Positions 1 through 8,827 are shown, numbered from the stretch's first letter. The stretch is DNA of 64,000 bases from an uncultured Ruminococcus sp. (GCA_900545345.1 UQYQ01000006.1:1-64000), one strand, 5' to 3'. The notes: generated by a model from the letters alone, not told the origin. Program-made: numbers and translations.

Positions 1-46
1 TGACTGCTGCTGCAAGTGATAAGCATAGAATTTTTCTGAGTTTCAT
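1..46 (-). CDS. N-terminus of a secreted protein or lipoprotein (truncated by window edge)
   Basis: Fifteen codons are visible on the minus strand, beginning at an ATG whose first base is 46 and preceded by AAAGGAAATATTAAC, a good ribosome binding site. The residues read MKLRKILCLSLAAAV, the charged start and hydrophobic core of a signal peptide. The rest lies outside the window, so the function is unknown. By position it follows the GH42 gene on the same strand, so a sugar-binding or polysaccharide-degrading secreted protein is plausible, but this is only inference. Confidence 0.6.
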   Translation of the reverse strand, partial: MKLRKILCLSLAAAV

Positions 47-90
47 GTTAATATTTCCTTTCATGGTTATTACGGAGCATTTCCATCCAT

Positions 91-119
91 ATTATAACAT
101 TTAAAAAATGTAAAGTAAA
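91..119 (-). promoter_or_regulatory. Promoter of the truncated secreted-protein gene
   Basis: On the minus strand TTTACT (114-119) and a perfect TATAAT (91-96) are 17 bases apart, about 45 bases upstream of the start codon at 46. It gives the leftmost gene its own promoter. The remaining bases up to 308 hold no gene that I can see. Confidence 0.5.
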
Positions 120-308
120 GGAAATAATAAACATTTGTATACATATACAAATAAAGATGTTTATATTTGTGCATATATTACATGATATGGTAATGTATCA
201 GACTTTATCCCTCCCTCCTATATTATTAAGCGTTTCAAAAAGCAAAAAGTCTCCTTAAATTAAAAAGTTTTTGCAGAAAAGCTAATCAACTTTCGTCAGC
301 TTAAAATT

Positions 309-2351
309 TTATTTGGCAACAATCACACCATAAGGCGGAATTACGACACGATTTTTTATTTTTTCCTCAGTCAAAACATTTGTAAATTTCATATCTTTTT
401 TCAGATTGATGATTTCTTCATGCTTATTGAAGTTCTGGAAGAAATAAAGATTTCCCCGTTTCCCCACAGTGACATTTTTCGGAAGGTCAACATCAAGATT
501 TCGCTGAATGTTTATATTATGGCAGATGGCAGAGTAGAGTTTTTTAAGCAGTGTAATATCTGCAAAAGAAGCCAGATAATAAGCTTCGCCTTTTCCGTAT
601 TTGTTAACAAGCAGAGCAGGCCAGCCGGCATACCAGTCTTTTGTATAAGTGCCTATAACATTTGCTGTTGTCGGGTGAACAAGATCACAAATAATAGATG
701 CTTTAAAAGACCCCTTAAACCCTGTCTTTTTATCTTCAACTGCTATTTCATTTTCCTGATGGTCGTATAAAGCATCAAAATCTTCTTCCCAAAGACCGAA
801 TAAATCTGATAATCCTTGTGCGGGAAGTTCGCCGTTAAAGCACAAATCGGTTTCATTAGCAAGTCCTGTGAAATATGTACCGACAAGAGTTCCGCCGTTT
901 TTAACAAAAGCTTTCAGTCTTTCGGCTACTCCGTCTTTCAGCATATAAAGCATAGGTGCTATAAGCAGGTCGTATTTTTCAAATCCGGCAGTCGAATCAA
1001 TAACATCACAAGGTATTCCCTCTTCCCAAAATGATGCATAGTGGCTCAGGCAGGCTTCGTTATATTTCATTCCTATATTTCTCGGCCCTTTTCCGTCATC
1101 AATTGCCCATTTGTTTTCTGTGTCGAATATGACAGCAACTTTAGCATTGATATCGGCGTTGTATAAATCAGCATTTAGCTTTTTAATGTCCTCGCCCACC
1201 TTGGAAACATTTTTAAATATTATTGTGTCATCTGCTCCGCGGTGAGAAATAACAGCACTATGCCATTTTTCACAAGAGCCGTTTGATTGACGCCACTGAA
1301 AATACTGAACTGTATTTGAACCGTGAGCTAAAGCCTGCATTGAAGTAAGCTCTAACAGATTAGGGTGACGAAGCCTTGAAACCCCGCACCAATTAGCGGT
1401 TGACGGGGTGTTTTCCATCATCATGAAAGGCTGATTTTTTAAAGAACGCATTAGGTCATGATTAAATGCTGTGGACATAGCATTCCAGTAATCATCACCC
1501 TCATGCCATGAAGGATATGAGTCCCATGAAATAACATCAACATCATTTATAAATTTTGAATAGTCAATGCCTGTATATAATCCCATCATATTAATTGTGC
1601 AGGGGATATCGGGATTTACAGCTTTAACGGCTTTAACCTCTTCCCTATAGAAATCAAGCGTTTGTTCTGTACAAAATCTGTTCCAATCAAGATTAAGTCC
1701 ATGAAGAACGGGCATTCCATGCTCGGCCGGTGCTTCAATTTGCTCCCAGTCTGTATATTTCTGACTCCAGAAGATTGTATACCAAGCGTCGTTTAGCGCT
1801 TCTAAATCATTGTTGTATTTTTCTTTAAGCCAGTTTCTGAAAGCGTGCTGACACTTGCCACAATAGCATTGTCCGCCCAGCTCATTAGAAATATGCCACA
1901 TAATTACTGCCGGGTTGTTTGCATATCTTTCAGCTAAACGGGTGTTTATTTCTTTGGTTTTTCTTCTGTAAACAGGAGAAGTATAACAGTGATTGTGTCG
2001 GCCGCCGTGAAGATTTCTTACTCTGTTTCTCTCAACTCTTGAAACCTCAGGATATTTGTGTGTGAGCCAAACAGGCCGTGCACCTGTAGGAGTTGCAAGA
2101 ATAGTGTATATTCCGTTTTCATAAAGTGTGTTTATGACTTTGTCCATCCATGAAAAATCATATACTCCGTCATCGGTTTCAAGCATTGACCATGCAAAAA
2201 CTCCGAGTGTAACGCAGTTAAATCCCGCCTTTTTCATATATTCAATATCTTTTTCAAAAACTCCGTCAGTTTTTAACCACTGTTCAGGGTTATAATCTGC
2301 ACCGTGAAGCAGATTCGGGAATTTCGGTGTTATTGACATTTTATTATTCAT
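309..2351 (-). CDS. Beta-galactosidase, glycoside hydrolase family 42
   Basis: A 680-residue GH42 enzyme that hydrolyses terminal beta-galactosides, probably in the cytoplasm because there is no signal peptide. The family opening GADYNPEQW lies at residues 17-25. The acid/base Glu is residue 157 in ISNELGG and the likely nucleophile is Glu313 in MMMENTPS. The CYCGKC run just after residue 160 matches the zinc-binding cysteines of many GH42 enzymes. The reading frame extends upstream to a start at 2432, but ATG 2351 has AAAGGAAAAAAC in front and avoids overlapping the preceding gene, so I chose it. It follows the zinc-ribbon gene by 16 bases and probably shares its promoter. Confidence 0.93.
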   Translation of the reverse strand: MNNKMSITPKFPNLLHGADYNPEQWLKTDGVFEKDIEYMKKAGFNCVTLGVFAWSMLETDDGVYDFSWMDKVINTLYENGIYTILATPTGARPVWLTHKYPEVSRVERNRVRNLHGGRHNHCYTSPVYRRKTKEINTRLAERYANNPAVIMWHISNELGGQCYCGKCQHAFRNWLKEKYNNDLEALNDAWYTIFWSQKYTDWEQIEAPAEHGMPVLHGLNLDWNRFCTEQTLDFYREEVKAVKAVNPDIPCTINMMGLYTGIDYSKFINDVDVISWDSYPSWHEGDDYWNAMSTAFNHDLMRSLKNQPFMMMENTPSTANWCGVSRLRHPNLLELTSMQALAHGSNTVQYFQWRQSNGSCEKWHSAVISHRGADDTIIFKNVSKVGEDIKKLNADLYNADINAKVAVIFDTENKWAIDDGKGPRNIGMKYNEACLSHYASFWEEGIPCDVIDSTAGFEKYDLLIAPMLYMLKDGVAERLKAFVKNGGTLVGTYFTGLANETDLCFNGELPAQGLSDLFGLWEEDFDALYDHQENEIAVEDKKTGFKGSFKASIICDLVHPTTANVIGTYTKDWYAGWPALLVNKYGKGEAYYLASFADITLLKKLYSAICHNINIQRNLDVDLPKNVTVGKRGNLYFFQNFNKHEEIINLKKDMKFTNVLTEEKIKNRVVIPPYGVIVAK

Positions 2352-2367
2352 GTTTTTTCCTTTCTCG

Positions 2368-3141
2368 TCACCGGGTATTGCCGGATGTTTGATTTTCTGC
2401 CTGATTTGTAATATCTTCTGTTTCTTTAACATTTAGAATATACCATCTTGAACCTATTTTTGCAGCATAAACATTGAACTCTGTTTCATCGGCTGATTTT
2501 GAGCCTTCAAATTTAACTGTGGCCTTTATATTTTTTCCTTCTTCAATACTTATGACTTTTCCGAATTGAGATTGATAGTTCATCTCTTCTTCAATAATTT
2601 CTCCTTTATTCATATCAGAAACTTTATCAATCTTAACGTCGGTTTCAAAGTCTTTTCCGTAAACATCTATATAGTCAGAATAAAGCACCTTTAAAGCCTC
2701 ATCTTTTTTCAACTCCTGTGCTTTTATACCTTTGTCATTTGCATCTGCAAGGTCATCTGTAAAACATCCGTTATATTTATCATAATCCATTTCGGCAATC
2801 GAAGTAAAGTATTGTTCAACTAATTCTTCAGGACTGTTTTTAAACAGTATTCCCTGACTATACAAAGCAAAAAAAATTATGCCCGCAACCAAAATAATGA
2901 GTGCAATTAAAACGATTTTTTGATTTGTCTTTTGTTTGGTCGTTTTAGTTTTAGGCTTTTTGCCCATTGCTAAACGCTCTTTTGCCAGACGTTCCTGTTC
3001 TTCAGGCGGAAGAAATCTTTCGGGAGTTTTAGTTTTATATTTATCTGCCGCTTTTATCTTTATGTCGGGATTTCCGTATCCGCAGTGTTCGCAGTATTCT
3101 TCTGTATATTCTTTGCCGCAGCTTTTGCATATTTTAGGCAT
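2368..3141 (-). CDS. Zinc-ribbon single-pass membrane protein of unknown function
   Basis: This 257-residue protein starts with a zinc ribbon (Cys5, Cys8, Cys17, Cys20). A charged Pro/Lys-rich stretch follows, then one transmembrane helix at about residues 75-95 and an outside domain of about 160 residues resembling the DUF4878/lumazine-binding-like folds found in many clostridial zinc_ribbon proteins. I cannot name a ligand or partner. It sits 16 bases upstream of the GH42 gene, so the two are probably co-transcribed, which may be chance rather than function. The ATG at 3141 has AAAGGATAATTACC ahead of it. Confidence 0.75.
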   Translation of the reverse strand: MPKICKSCGKEYTEEYCEHCGYGNPDIKIKAADKYKTKTPERFLPPEEQERLAKERLAMGKKPKTKTTKQKTNQKIVLIALIILVAGIIFFALYSQGILFKNSPEELVEQYFTSIAEMDYDKYNGCFTDDLADANDKGIKAQELKKDEALKVLYSDYIDVYGKDFETDVKIDKVSDMNKGEIIEEEMNYQSQFGKVISIEEGKNIKATVKFEGSKSADETEFNVYAAKIGSRWYILNVKETEDITNQAENQTSGNTR

Positions 3142-3177
3142 GGTAATTATCCTTTCTTTACTATTGAATTTAAGAAA

Positions 3178-3206
3178 AGTGTAACATAATTAAAGCGTGT
3201 TTGCAA
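3178..3206 (-). promoter_or_regulatory. Promoter for the zinc-ribbon/GH42 pair
   Basis: Minus-strand TTGCAA (3201-3206), a 17-base spacer and TACACT (3178-3183) carrying the extended TG motif (TGTTACACT). It lies between the end of the MFS gene and the zinc-ribbon start, so these two genes form their own transcription unit. Confidence 0.6.
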
Positions 3207-3243
3207 GTGGGTTTTATCAATGTATTAACATTTTATTGTAAAT

Positions 3244-4437
3244 TTAATTCGGTCTTTCCTTTATTATTCGTTTACTGCAAAGTAAGCCTATTAAAAGAAT
3301 GACAGGAAACATAACGGCAGATAAAAGACCTGTTTTAAGATTATCATTTAATGAACTTGATACAAATCCTACTGTTGCAGGTCCCAGAGAGCAACCTGTA
3401 TCTCCCGCTAAAGCAAGAAGAGCAAACATTGCAGTTGAGCCTTTCGGGCATTTCTCTGAAGCTAGGCTGTATGTTCCCGGCCACATTGCACCGACTGAAA
3501 ATCCGCATATTCCGCAGCCGAGCAGTGAAAGAATAGCTATAGGCGATAAAGATGACAAAATATAGCTGAATATACAAATCAAAGCACAGATGCTCAAATA
3601 TTTTGTCAGGTTAACCTTATCGGCAATTTTTGCATGAAATACTCTTGAAGAGCCCATTAATATGGCAAAGAAGCACGGACCGGCAAGGTCGCCGACAGTT
3701 TTTGAAACCTTCAGTCCGCTTTCTGCGAATGCAGACGCCCATTGACTCATTGCAAGTTCTGAAGCTCCTGCACAAACCATAAGAAGTGCCAAAATCCAAA
3801 AGATTTTTGTTTTCAGTAATTGCGTAATTGTCATACCTTCGCCGTTTTCGACAAGGTTTGAAATAGGAACCTGAGTAAAATAAAGAGCATTGAAAATAGG
3901 TATGATTGCCCAAAGGCAGGCAACAAGCTTCCATGAATTCATACCTAACACAGAAAACAGAGCAGTTGAAATTAAAACAACAAGTACGGACCCCCAGCAA
4001 TAAAAAGAATGCAGCAAACTCATTGCGGCCGATTTACCATCAGTCGGACAAGCTTCAACTATAGGGCTTATTATGACTTCAGCCAGTCCTCCGCCGACAG
4101 CATATAAAACAACAGCGATACATATTCCGATATAATGATTTGAAAATAAATCAGGCAGAAGACCCAAAGCTATAAGTCCGACTGCTGCGAAGATGTGTGC
4201 AATAACAGCTAAAACCCGATAACCGATTTTGTCTGCGAATTTTGCCGAAATCAAATCGACAATCAGCTGCGTTCCGAAGTTGATTGTAACAAGAAGTCCT
4301 ATTTTATCAAGTGAAATATTATAAGCATTGTGAAATGTCAGAAATAACAGCGGTGCAAAATTATTGACGATTGCCTGAGTTATGTAACCTATATAGCTGG
4401 CGGCTATGGTATGTTTGTAATTATTGCGAATGCTCAT
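3244..4437 (-). CDS. Major facilitator superfamily transporter
   Basis: A 397-residue, very hydrophobic protein with about 12 predicted membrane helices and a hydrophilic break near residues 195-205, the normal MFS 6+6 layout. The SAKFADKIGYR segment near residue 65 is the MFS loop 2-3 motif (G-x-x-x-D-R-x-G-R type). The substrate cannot be read from sequence. The fold resembles the sugar/FucP or YbjJ-like branch, and the beta-galactosidase next door makes a sugar reasonable. The ATG has AAGGACTGATTAT ahead of it. Two consensus promoters lie directly upstream. Confidence 0.85.
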   Translation of the reverse strand: MSIRNNYKHTIAASYIGYITQAIVNNFAPLLFLTFHNAYNISLDKIGLLVTINFGTQLIVDLISAKFADKIGYRVLAVIAHIFAAVGLIALGLLPDLFSNHYIGICIAVVLYAVGGGLAEVIISPIVEACPTDGKSAAMSLLHSFYCWGSVLVVLISTALFSVLGMNSWKLVACLWAIIPIFNALYFTQVPISNLVENGEGMTITQLLKTKIFWILALLMVCAGASELAMSQWASAFAESGLKVSKTVGDLAGPCFFAILMGSSRVFHAKIADKVNLTKYLSICALICIFSYILSSLSPIAILSLLGCGICGFSVGAMWPGTYSLASEKCPKGSTAMFALLALAGDTGCSLGPATVGFVSSSLNDNLKTGLLSAVMFPVILLIGLLCSKRIIKERPN

Positions 4438-4478
4438 ATAATCAGTCCTTCGTTTTTATATAATTGGCTTTGTTAATG

Positions 4479-4507
4479 ACTATATTATATTATAAGTTTT
4501 CAGTCAA
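4479..4507 (-). promoter_or_regulatory. Proximal promoter of the MFS gene
   Basis: Minus-strand TTGACT (4502-4507), 17-base spacer, TATAGT (4479-4484). It lies about 40 bases upstream of the MFS start codon and directly downstream of a second promoter. Confidence 0.55.
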
Positions 4508-4509
4508 GT

Positions 4510-4538
4510 ATAGTATTATATTACCTTGTTTTTGTCAA
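4510..4538 (-). promoter_or_regulatory. Distal promoter of the MFS gene
   Basis: Minus-strand TTGACA (4533-4538), 17-base spacer, TACTAT (4510-4515). With the proximal promoter it makes a tandem pair whose -10 and -35 boxes almost touch. Confidence 0.6.
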
Positions 4539-4617
4539 TTATTATCCTAATTGTTTTAAAAAGAAAAACATATGACGGTTATTTAACAAAAGAACGAATA
4601 AAATCGACATAAAATTT

Positions 4618-4652
4618 AAGGCTGTAAGCACTTAGTTGCTTACAGCCTTTTT
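4618..4652. terminator. Intrinsic terminator-like hairpin in the MFS/dehydrogenase gap
   Basis: A perfect 13-bp stem, AAGGCTGTAAGCA (4618-4630) against TGCTTACAGCCTT (4637-4649), with a 6-base loop. The T-run (TTTTT) follows it on the plus strand, although the genes on both sides are on the minus strand. On the minus strand the stem is followed only by TTAAATTTT. It probably ends the ldh/dehydrogenase transcript, whose last stop codon is at 4844. The rest of the 406-base gap 4438-4843 holds the MFS promoters and no visible gene. Confidence 0.6.
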
Positions 4653-4843
4653 GTAAAGAGCCTGTGAAAAAGATGAATGAAATCTATCCGACAGCCTACA
4701 AAATACCATCTTACTTGTTCTTTCAATGCCTTGATTTGTCACATTTATTTGAGATATATGGAATTTGGATTGTTTTGTCAGACATTGAAGACCCTGTGTA
4801 AACTGTTGTTTCTCTGATTATCGAACAGGTCTGATTATTTTTA

Positions 4844-5869
4844 TTAACAGTAAAATTCCATTGGATAGGCTAAATACGAGATTTCATCTAATTCATCAAC
4901 AGTTACCAAACCCGACGGTGCATTTAAAACGCTCGGAATGCGGTTGACAATAGTTGCGCATGTATGCTCAACTGTAGCGGGTTTGACTACGTGAAATTCG
5001 GTATTAGGTTCGCCTGTGATTTTCCAGTCGCACATATCGCCGTCATCGGGACCGTATACCTTGCCTATACATTTGGTTTCAATTATCGGACCTTGAAATG
5101 TTTCGGTTTCTACAACAGCCGCCATTCCAATACACTCTCCCTTAGGAATTGTTCGCTGCATTGTAGAGGAGTAAACATCATCGTCCTTAAAATACGGAAC
5201 ACACTTTTGTGTCTGGCTTTTAATTGTAAGCCCAAGCTTTGCTGCAAGGCTTTCGTTTGAGTTCCATACATAGCACGGCTCTATAGTTTCGGGATGTGCA
5301 ATTTGATTTTCAAATTCCTCTGCGCTTAATCCTACCCCATGAGCCTTTGCCAAAGCCAGTCCGTAATCCTCAACATTGTAGCTTACCGCACCTTCGATTT
5401 TTTTGATACTGTTACAGCTTCCGGCAATCATACCAATCATGTTTATCCAGAAAGTATCCTCCATTCCGCTTCCGACAAATGTACAGCCATGTTCTTTTGC
5501 GATTACATCAAGAGTGTTAGCGCGTACAGGGTCGGTTGTCCAGCAATAGGTAGCCTCCTCGCAGGTCGAGATGACGTTGATTCCGCGGCTTAGACATTTA
5601 ACATATTGTTCGTAGCAGTCACTAACCAGACTGAAAAGTGTAACAACTGCGATATCGGCATCGGTGTTGTCCAAGACTTCATCGGCATTGCTGCTGATAA
5701 TCACACCTGTTTTCACACCAAGCTCTGCAAAATCACCGATATCCATACCTACCACTTCAGGATCTATATCAATTGCACCGACAATTTGAACTCCGTGCTC
5801 ATACATATATCGCAATGTATATTTGCTCATTTTTCCGCATCCATATTGAATAGCTTTGATTTTTTTCAT
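4844..5869 (-). CDS. DapB-like NAD(P)-dependent dehydrogenase (2,4-diaminopentanoate dehydrogenase-like)
   Basis: A 341-residue protein with an N-terminal Rossmann fold (IQYGCGKMSKY, then IDIDPEVVG about 25 residues on) of the dihydrodipicolinate reductase N-terminal type. Its length and C-terminal part match the family that includes 2,4-diaminopentanoate dehydrogenase of clostridial ornithine fermentation. No other ornithine-fermentation genes are nearby, so substrate assignment is weak; another amine or amino-acid dehydrogenase is equally possible. ATG 5869 is preferred over a TTG three codons earlier because AAGGAAAGAGGA is spaced correctly for it. It lies 27 bases after ldh and is probably co-transcribed. 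Confidence 0.7.
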   Translation of the reverse strand: MKKIKAIQYGCGKMSKYTLRYMYEHGVQIVGAIDIDPEVVGMDIGDFAELGVKTGVIISSNADEVLDNTDADIAVVTLFSLVSDCYEQYVKCLSRGINVISTCEEATYCWTTDPVRANTLDVIAKEHGCTFVGSGMEDTFWINMIGMIAGSCNSIKKIEGAVSYNVEDYGLALAKAHGVGLSAEEFENQIAHPETIEPCYVWNSNESLAAKLGLTIKSQTQKCVPYFKDDDVYSSTMQRTIPKGECIGMAAVVETETFQGPIIETKCIGKVYGPDDGDMCDWKITGEPNTEFHVVKPATVEHTCATIVNRIPSVLNAPSGLVTVDELDEISYLAYPMEFYC

Positions 5870-5896
5870 GATTAACAATCCTCTTTCCTTAAAAAT

Positions 5897-6844
5897 TTAT
5901 ATAGTTAAATCCTTGTAAAACTGTCGAAGTGTTTCACATGAATTTTTAAATTTACTCATTTCATCATCATTCAAATCTAATTCCAAAATATCTTTTATGC
6001 CGTTTCTGTTCACCACCGCGGGAACGCCGATAGTTACACCCTGTTCTCCGAACTCTCCGTTAAGCGCCGAGGAAACTGTTAAAATTCTGTTTTCATCACG
6101 GAAAATTGCCTTTGTAATTTCGGTAAGTGCCATGCCGATTCCGTAATAGGTTGCTTGTTTTGCTTTGATTATGATTTGTGCGGATGTACGCACTTCCTCT
6201 TGAATATTTAAAAGCTCATCCATGGAGAATTTATTGTTTCGTCTTACAATGTCGATAACGGATTTTGTTGAAATAAGAGCCTGCGACCATGGAACAAATT
6301 CACTGTCACCGTGTTCTCCGATTACATAAGCGTGAATGTTTCTCGGACTTATATCGAAATATTTTCCGACAAGGAAACGGAGTCGTGCCGTATCAAGCGT
6401 TGTGCCGCTGCCGATAACCTGTTTTGCAGGAAATCCCGAAATTTTTCGTGTGATATATGTCAAAATATCCACAGGATTTGTTGCAACGAGAAAAATTCCA
6501 TTAAATCCCGCCTTCACAATAGGGTCGATAATGGTTTTGAAAACTGCGGCGTTTCTGTTGAGAAGATTTAATCGGGATTCTCCCGGCTTTTGTGCCACAC
6601 CCGCACAAATAACAACAATATCCGCATCGCTGCAATCGTTGTAATCTCCTGCATAAATCTTCATGGCAGACGGAGCGAACGGTAATCCGTGGTTTAGGTC
6701 CATGGATTCTCCGATAGTTTTTTCTCTGTTAATGTCAATGAGCACCATTTCGTCGCAGCCGTTTTGATTAAGCATTGCATAAGCGTAAGTCATGCCAACC
6801 ATTCCTGTTCCGACAATTGCAATTTTTTTAGCATCCTTTTCCAT
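5897..6844 (-). CDS. ldh: L-lactate dehydrogenase
   Basis: A 315-residue NAD-dependent enzyme reducing pyruvate to L-lactate in fermentation. It shows the Rossmann glycine motif GTGMVGMTYA (residues 12-21), the substrate-binding loop AGVAQKPGESR, whose Gln85 favours lactate over malate, and the catalytic GEHGDSEF with His178. Length is normal for the family. The ATG has AAGGAG about 9 bases upstream. It is the first gene of a probable two-gene unit with the downstream dehydrogenase. Pyruvate is shared with the PFOR encoded at 15.6-19.2 kb. Confidence 0.95.
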   Translation of the reverse strand: MEKDAKKIAIVGTGMVGMTYAYAMLNQNGCDEMVLIDINREKTIGESMDLNHGLPFAPSAMKIYAGDYNDCSDADIVVICAGVAQKPGESRLNLLNRNAAVFKTIIDPIVKAGFNGIFLVATNPVDILTYITRKISGFPAKQVIGSGTTLDTARLRFLVGKYFDISPRNIHAYVIGEHGDSEFVPWSQALISTKSVIDIVRRNNKFSMDELLNIQEEVRTSAQIIIKAKQATYYGIGMALTEITKAIFRDENRILTVSSALNGEFGEQGVTIGVPAVVNRNGIKDILELDLNDDEMSKFKNSCETLRQFYKDLTI

Positions 6845-7227
6845 TCAAACATCTCCTTATTCTAGGACAGTGCCCGCACAGCCAGCGGCTAAGGGTTTAC
6901 TGAAAAATCTGTTGTGATATTATTATGCACCGAATTTTATAAAATAGACATATAGACTGAAAATTAACCGTTCAGTTACAATTGTTTCTATTAAAAAGCA
7001 GAAAACAACTGACAGAGGAAGCTTGCAAACTAACTGATAAAAACGACCTTCTGGCTTAATATTTCAAAAATTATTAAGGCAATAACCGCTCTCTAACAGT
7101 GAGATGTTTTAACTGTGTATTCAATCCCCATCGTAAAAATATAATTTACGATAAAAAATGTTTAAAATGGCCTTAACAATTGTGTCAACTTAAGATGCCG
7201 TAAAACTGAAAGTATAACCTAAAAAAA
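6845..7227. other. Gene-free region upstream of ldh
   Basis: No open frame with a ribosome binding site and no tRNA is seen in this AT-rich stretch. It must contain the ldh promoter, but I find no convincing -35/-10 pair; a TATAAA on the minus strand near 6930-6945 is the best candidate. Confidence 0.4.
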
Positions 7228-7266
7228 AGGCTCGCAAAGATTTAAGAGTCTTTGCAAGCCTTTTGT
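7228..7266 (-). terminator. Second terminator downstream of tRNA-Leu
   Basis: Stem arms GGCTCGCAAAGA and TCTTTGCAAGCC (one mismatch) with an 8-base loop. On the minus strand the stem is followed by eight T residues, so it should stop leftward transcription. It backs up the first tRNA-Leu terminator about 75 bases upstream and insulates ldh. Confidence 0.7.
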
Positions 7267-7341
7267 CTTGTGGTAACCATGTAATGAACGGTGATTTTAG
7301 TGTAAGTTCAAGTGCGTTTATTTAAAGGAAATAATATAAAT

Positions 7342-7370
7342 AAAAAAAGCTCGGTTTAACCGAGCTTTTT
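7342..7370 (-). terminator. Terminator of tRNA-Leu
   Basis: A near-perfect palindrome, with AGCTCGG paired to CCGAGCT and flanked by A and T runs, directly abutting the tRNA CCA end. On the minus strand it is followed by seven T residues. Confidence 0.85.
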
Positions 7371-7457
7371 TGGTGCGGATAACAGGACTTGAACCTGCAC
7401 CGAGTTGCCCCGACTAGAACCTGAATCTAGCGCGTCTGCCTATTCCGCCATATCCGC
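7371..7457 (-). tRNA. tRNA-Leu(CAG)
   Basis: Read on the minus strand, the gene has the 7-bp acceptor stem GCGGATA/TATCCGC, discriminator A and an encoded CCA. It has a long variable arm, the T-loop GGTTCAAGTCC and the anticodon stem CTAGA/TCTAG. The 7-base loop TTCAGGT places CAG at positions 34-36, decoding CUG. The gap to the next gene (7458-7575) holds an 8-bp perfect hairpin at 7492-7510 of unknown role. Confidence 0.95.
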
Positions 7458-7575
7458 ATATGTTGTTTTCTGTTTTTTACCCGACAGAAACACTTAAAGG
7501 TACTTTAAGTAAAGACTCGAGGCGGACGCTGTTGCGTTGACCCGCATATTTCAAAAAGCTATTATATGCTTTTAA

Positions 7576-8082
7576 CTAAAACAATCTGACTATCCAGGGA
7601 ATGCCATATGTTATAAAACACATTATTGCAGTTGCCAAAAACAATCCTAAGAGTATTGCAGGAACTGCTTTCTTTAGCTTAACACCTAAAAGTGCGGCAA
7701 GCAATGCCCCGGTCCATGCGCCCGTTCCCGGAAGGGGAATACCTACAAAAAGCATCAATCCCAAAAATTCGACCTCTTTTATTTTATCGGCTTTTGGTGA
7801 GTTTTGCTTTTCCTCAAGCCAAATTGCACATTTTCTTGTAGGCTTCCATTTTTTCATCAATTCTAACACTTTTTTTATAAAAAGTAAAATAAATGGAATC
7901 GGCAGAATGTTCCCTGCTATGCAGAATACAATCGCTTTTATCATTGAAATATGAAGAAGCGGTGCAACAATTAAACCGCCCCTGAGTTCAACAATCGGTA
8001 TCATTGAAACGAAAAACAAAATCATTTCTTTTGGAAGAAACGGGAATGTTGAAGTAAACCAGTTTGTAATCGTCTCAGCCAA
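7576..8082 (-). CDS. Small integral membrane protein, COG2426 / Sm_multidrug_ex family
   Basis: A 168-residue membrane protein with about four hydrophobic segments and the family hallmarks VSMIPIVELRGGL (near the N-terminus) and FVGIPLPGTGAWTGAL (about residue 115). The family name suggests small-multidrug export, but transport by these proteins is poorly shown, so the role is uncertain. The frame runs up to 8157, but the ATGs there lack a ribosome binding site. TTG 8082 has AAAGGAG 7 bases ahead and gives the usual family length, so I use it. Confidence 0.8.
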   Translation of the reverse strand: MAETITNWFTSTFPFLPKEMILFFVSMIPIVELRGGLIVAPLLHISMIKAIVFCIAGNILPIPFILLFIKKVLELMKKWKPTRKCAIWLEEKQNSPKADKIKEVEFLGLMLFVGIPLPGTGAWTGALLAALLGVKLKKAVPAILLGLFLATAIMCFITYGIPWIVRLF

Positions 8083-8185
8083 AAAACCACTCCTTTGTCT
8101 CAGCGTCATTTTTATGATATTTGAATAATAAAAAACCAACTTTGATAATGATACCATATTTGTTTGAAATAATCAAGTACAATTT

Positions 8186-8818
8186 TTATTTTAATTTTGC
8201 AAAACCGAGTATTATTAAGAGTATTCCGCTCAAAAAAGATAAATCAAGCCTGTTAGAAATTTTAAGGGAAATTATTTCACCTATTCTAGACCCAAGCTTT
8301 ATTCCTATAAGTCCAAGGAAAAAACATAAAAGCACTCCGTATATAAAATAGCCTTGACTTATTCCTAGCCCCCCTGAAAAACCGCTTGCCAAGGAATCAA
8401 CAGACAATGCGAGTCCTAAAAAAGAAGCTTCTTTGATAGAAAGGCTTTTCGATTTGTCCAAGTCTGCTTTTGTTTCATCAAGAAAAATGACAAGAAGTAT
8501 TGATTTTTTTACACATTCTAAATTAAAAAGCTCTTTTCCTTTGCAATGTGCCAAAATACTTTTTATAAACGGCAGGAATAAGTTTAAACACCCAATTGTG
8601 AACAGAAGTCCTCCGCTTAATATTTTAATTGTTTTTAAACTAAGTCTATCCGAAATGAAATCGGCAAATATCAATGAAACGGCAAATATTACCGCACTTA
8701 TTAAATTTATTATAAATGCACAATGAAAAGGAATTTTTATTTTTCCAAGTCCATAGGTTATTGAAGTTGCAAAGCTGTCGATGCACACAGCCAGTACCAA
8801 TAAAGATATAATGAGCAT
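8186..8818 (-). CDS. YtaF/MntP-like membrane protein
   Basis: A 210-residue protein with six predicted membrane helices arranged as two repeats. Each repeat carries an acidic membrane motif: VCIDSFATSITYG near the N-terminus and ALSVDSLASGF in the second half. These are the signature of the MntP manganese exporter/YtaF sporulation membrane protein family. YtaF is more likely because of the length and divergent middle, but neither transport nor sporulation function can be proved from sequence. ATG 8818 is chosen over GTG 8827 because GAGAGGG is spaced 7-8 bases from it. That Shine-Dalgarno lies inside a long hairpin, and the promoter overlaps the BirA operator. Confidence 0.75.
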   Translation of the reverse strand: MLIISLLVLAVCIDSFATSITYGLGKIKIPFHCAFIINLISAVIFAVSLIFADFISDRLSLKTIKILSGGLLFTIGCLNLFLPFIKSILAHCKGKELFNLECVKKSILLVIFLDETKADLDKSKSLSIKEASFLGLALSVDSLASGFSGGLGISQGYFIYGVLLCFFLGLIGIKLGSRIGEIISLKISNRLDLSFLSGILLIILGFAKLK

Positions 8819-8827
8819 TTTATTCAC

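Noticed and set aside
2352..2432. 27-codon upstream extension of the GH42 gene
   Set aside because: It overlaps the preceding gene by 65 bases, lacks a ribosome binding site and is not family-like; ATG 2351 has a good site.
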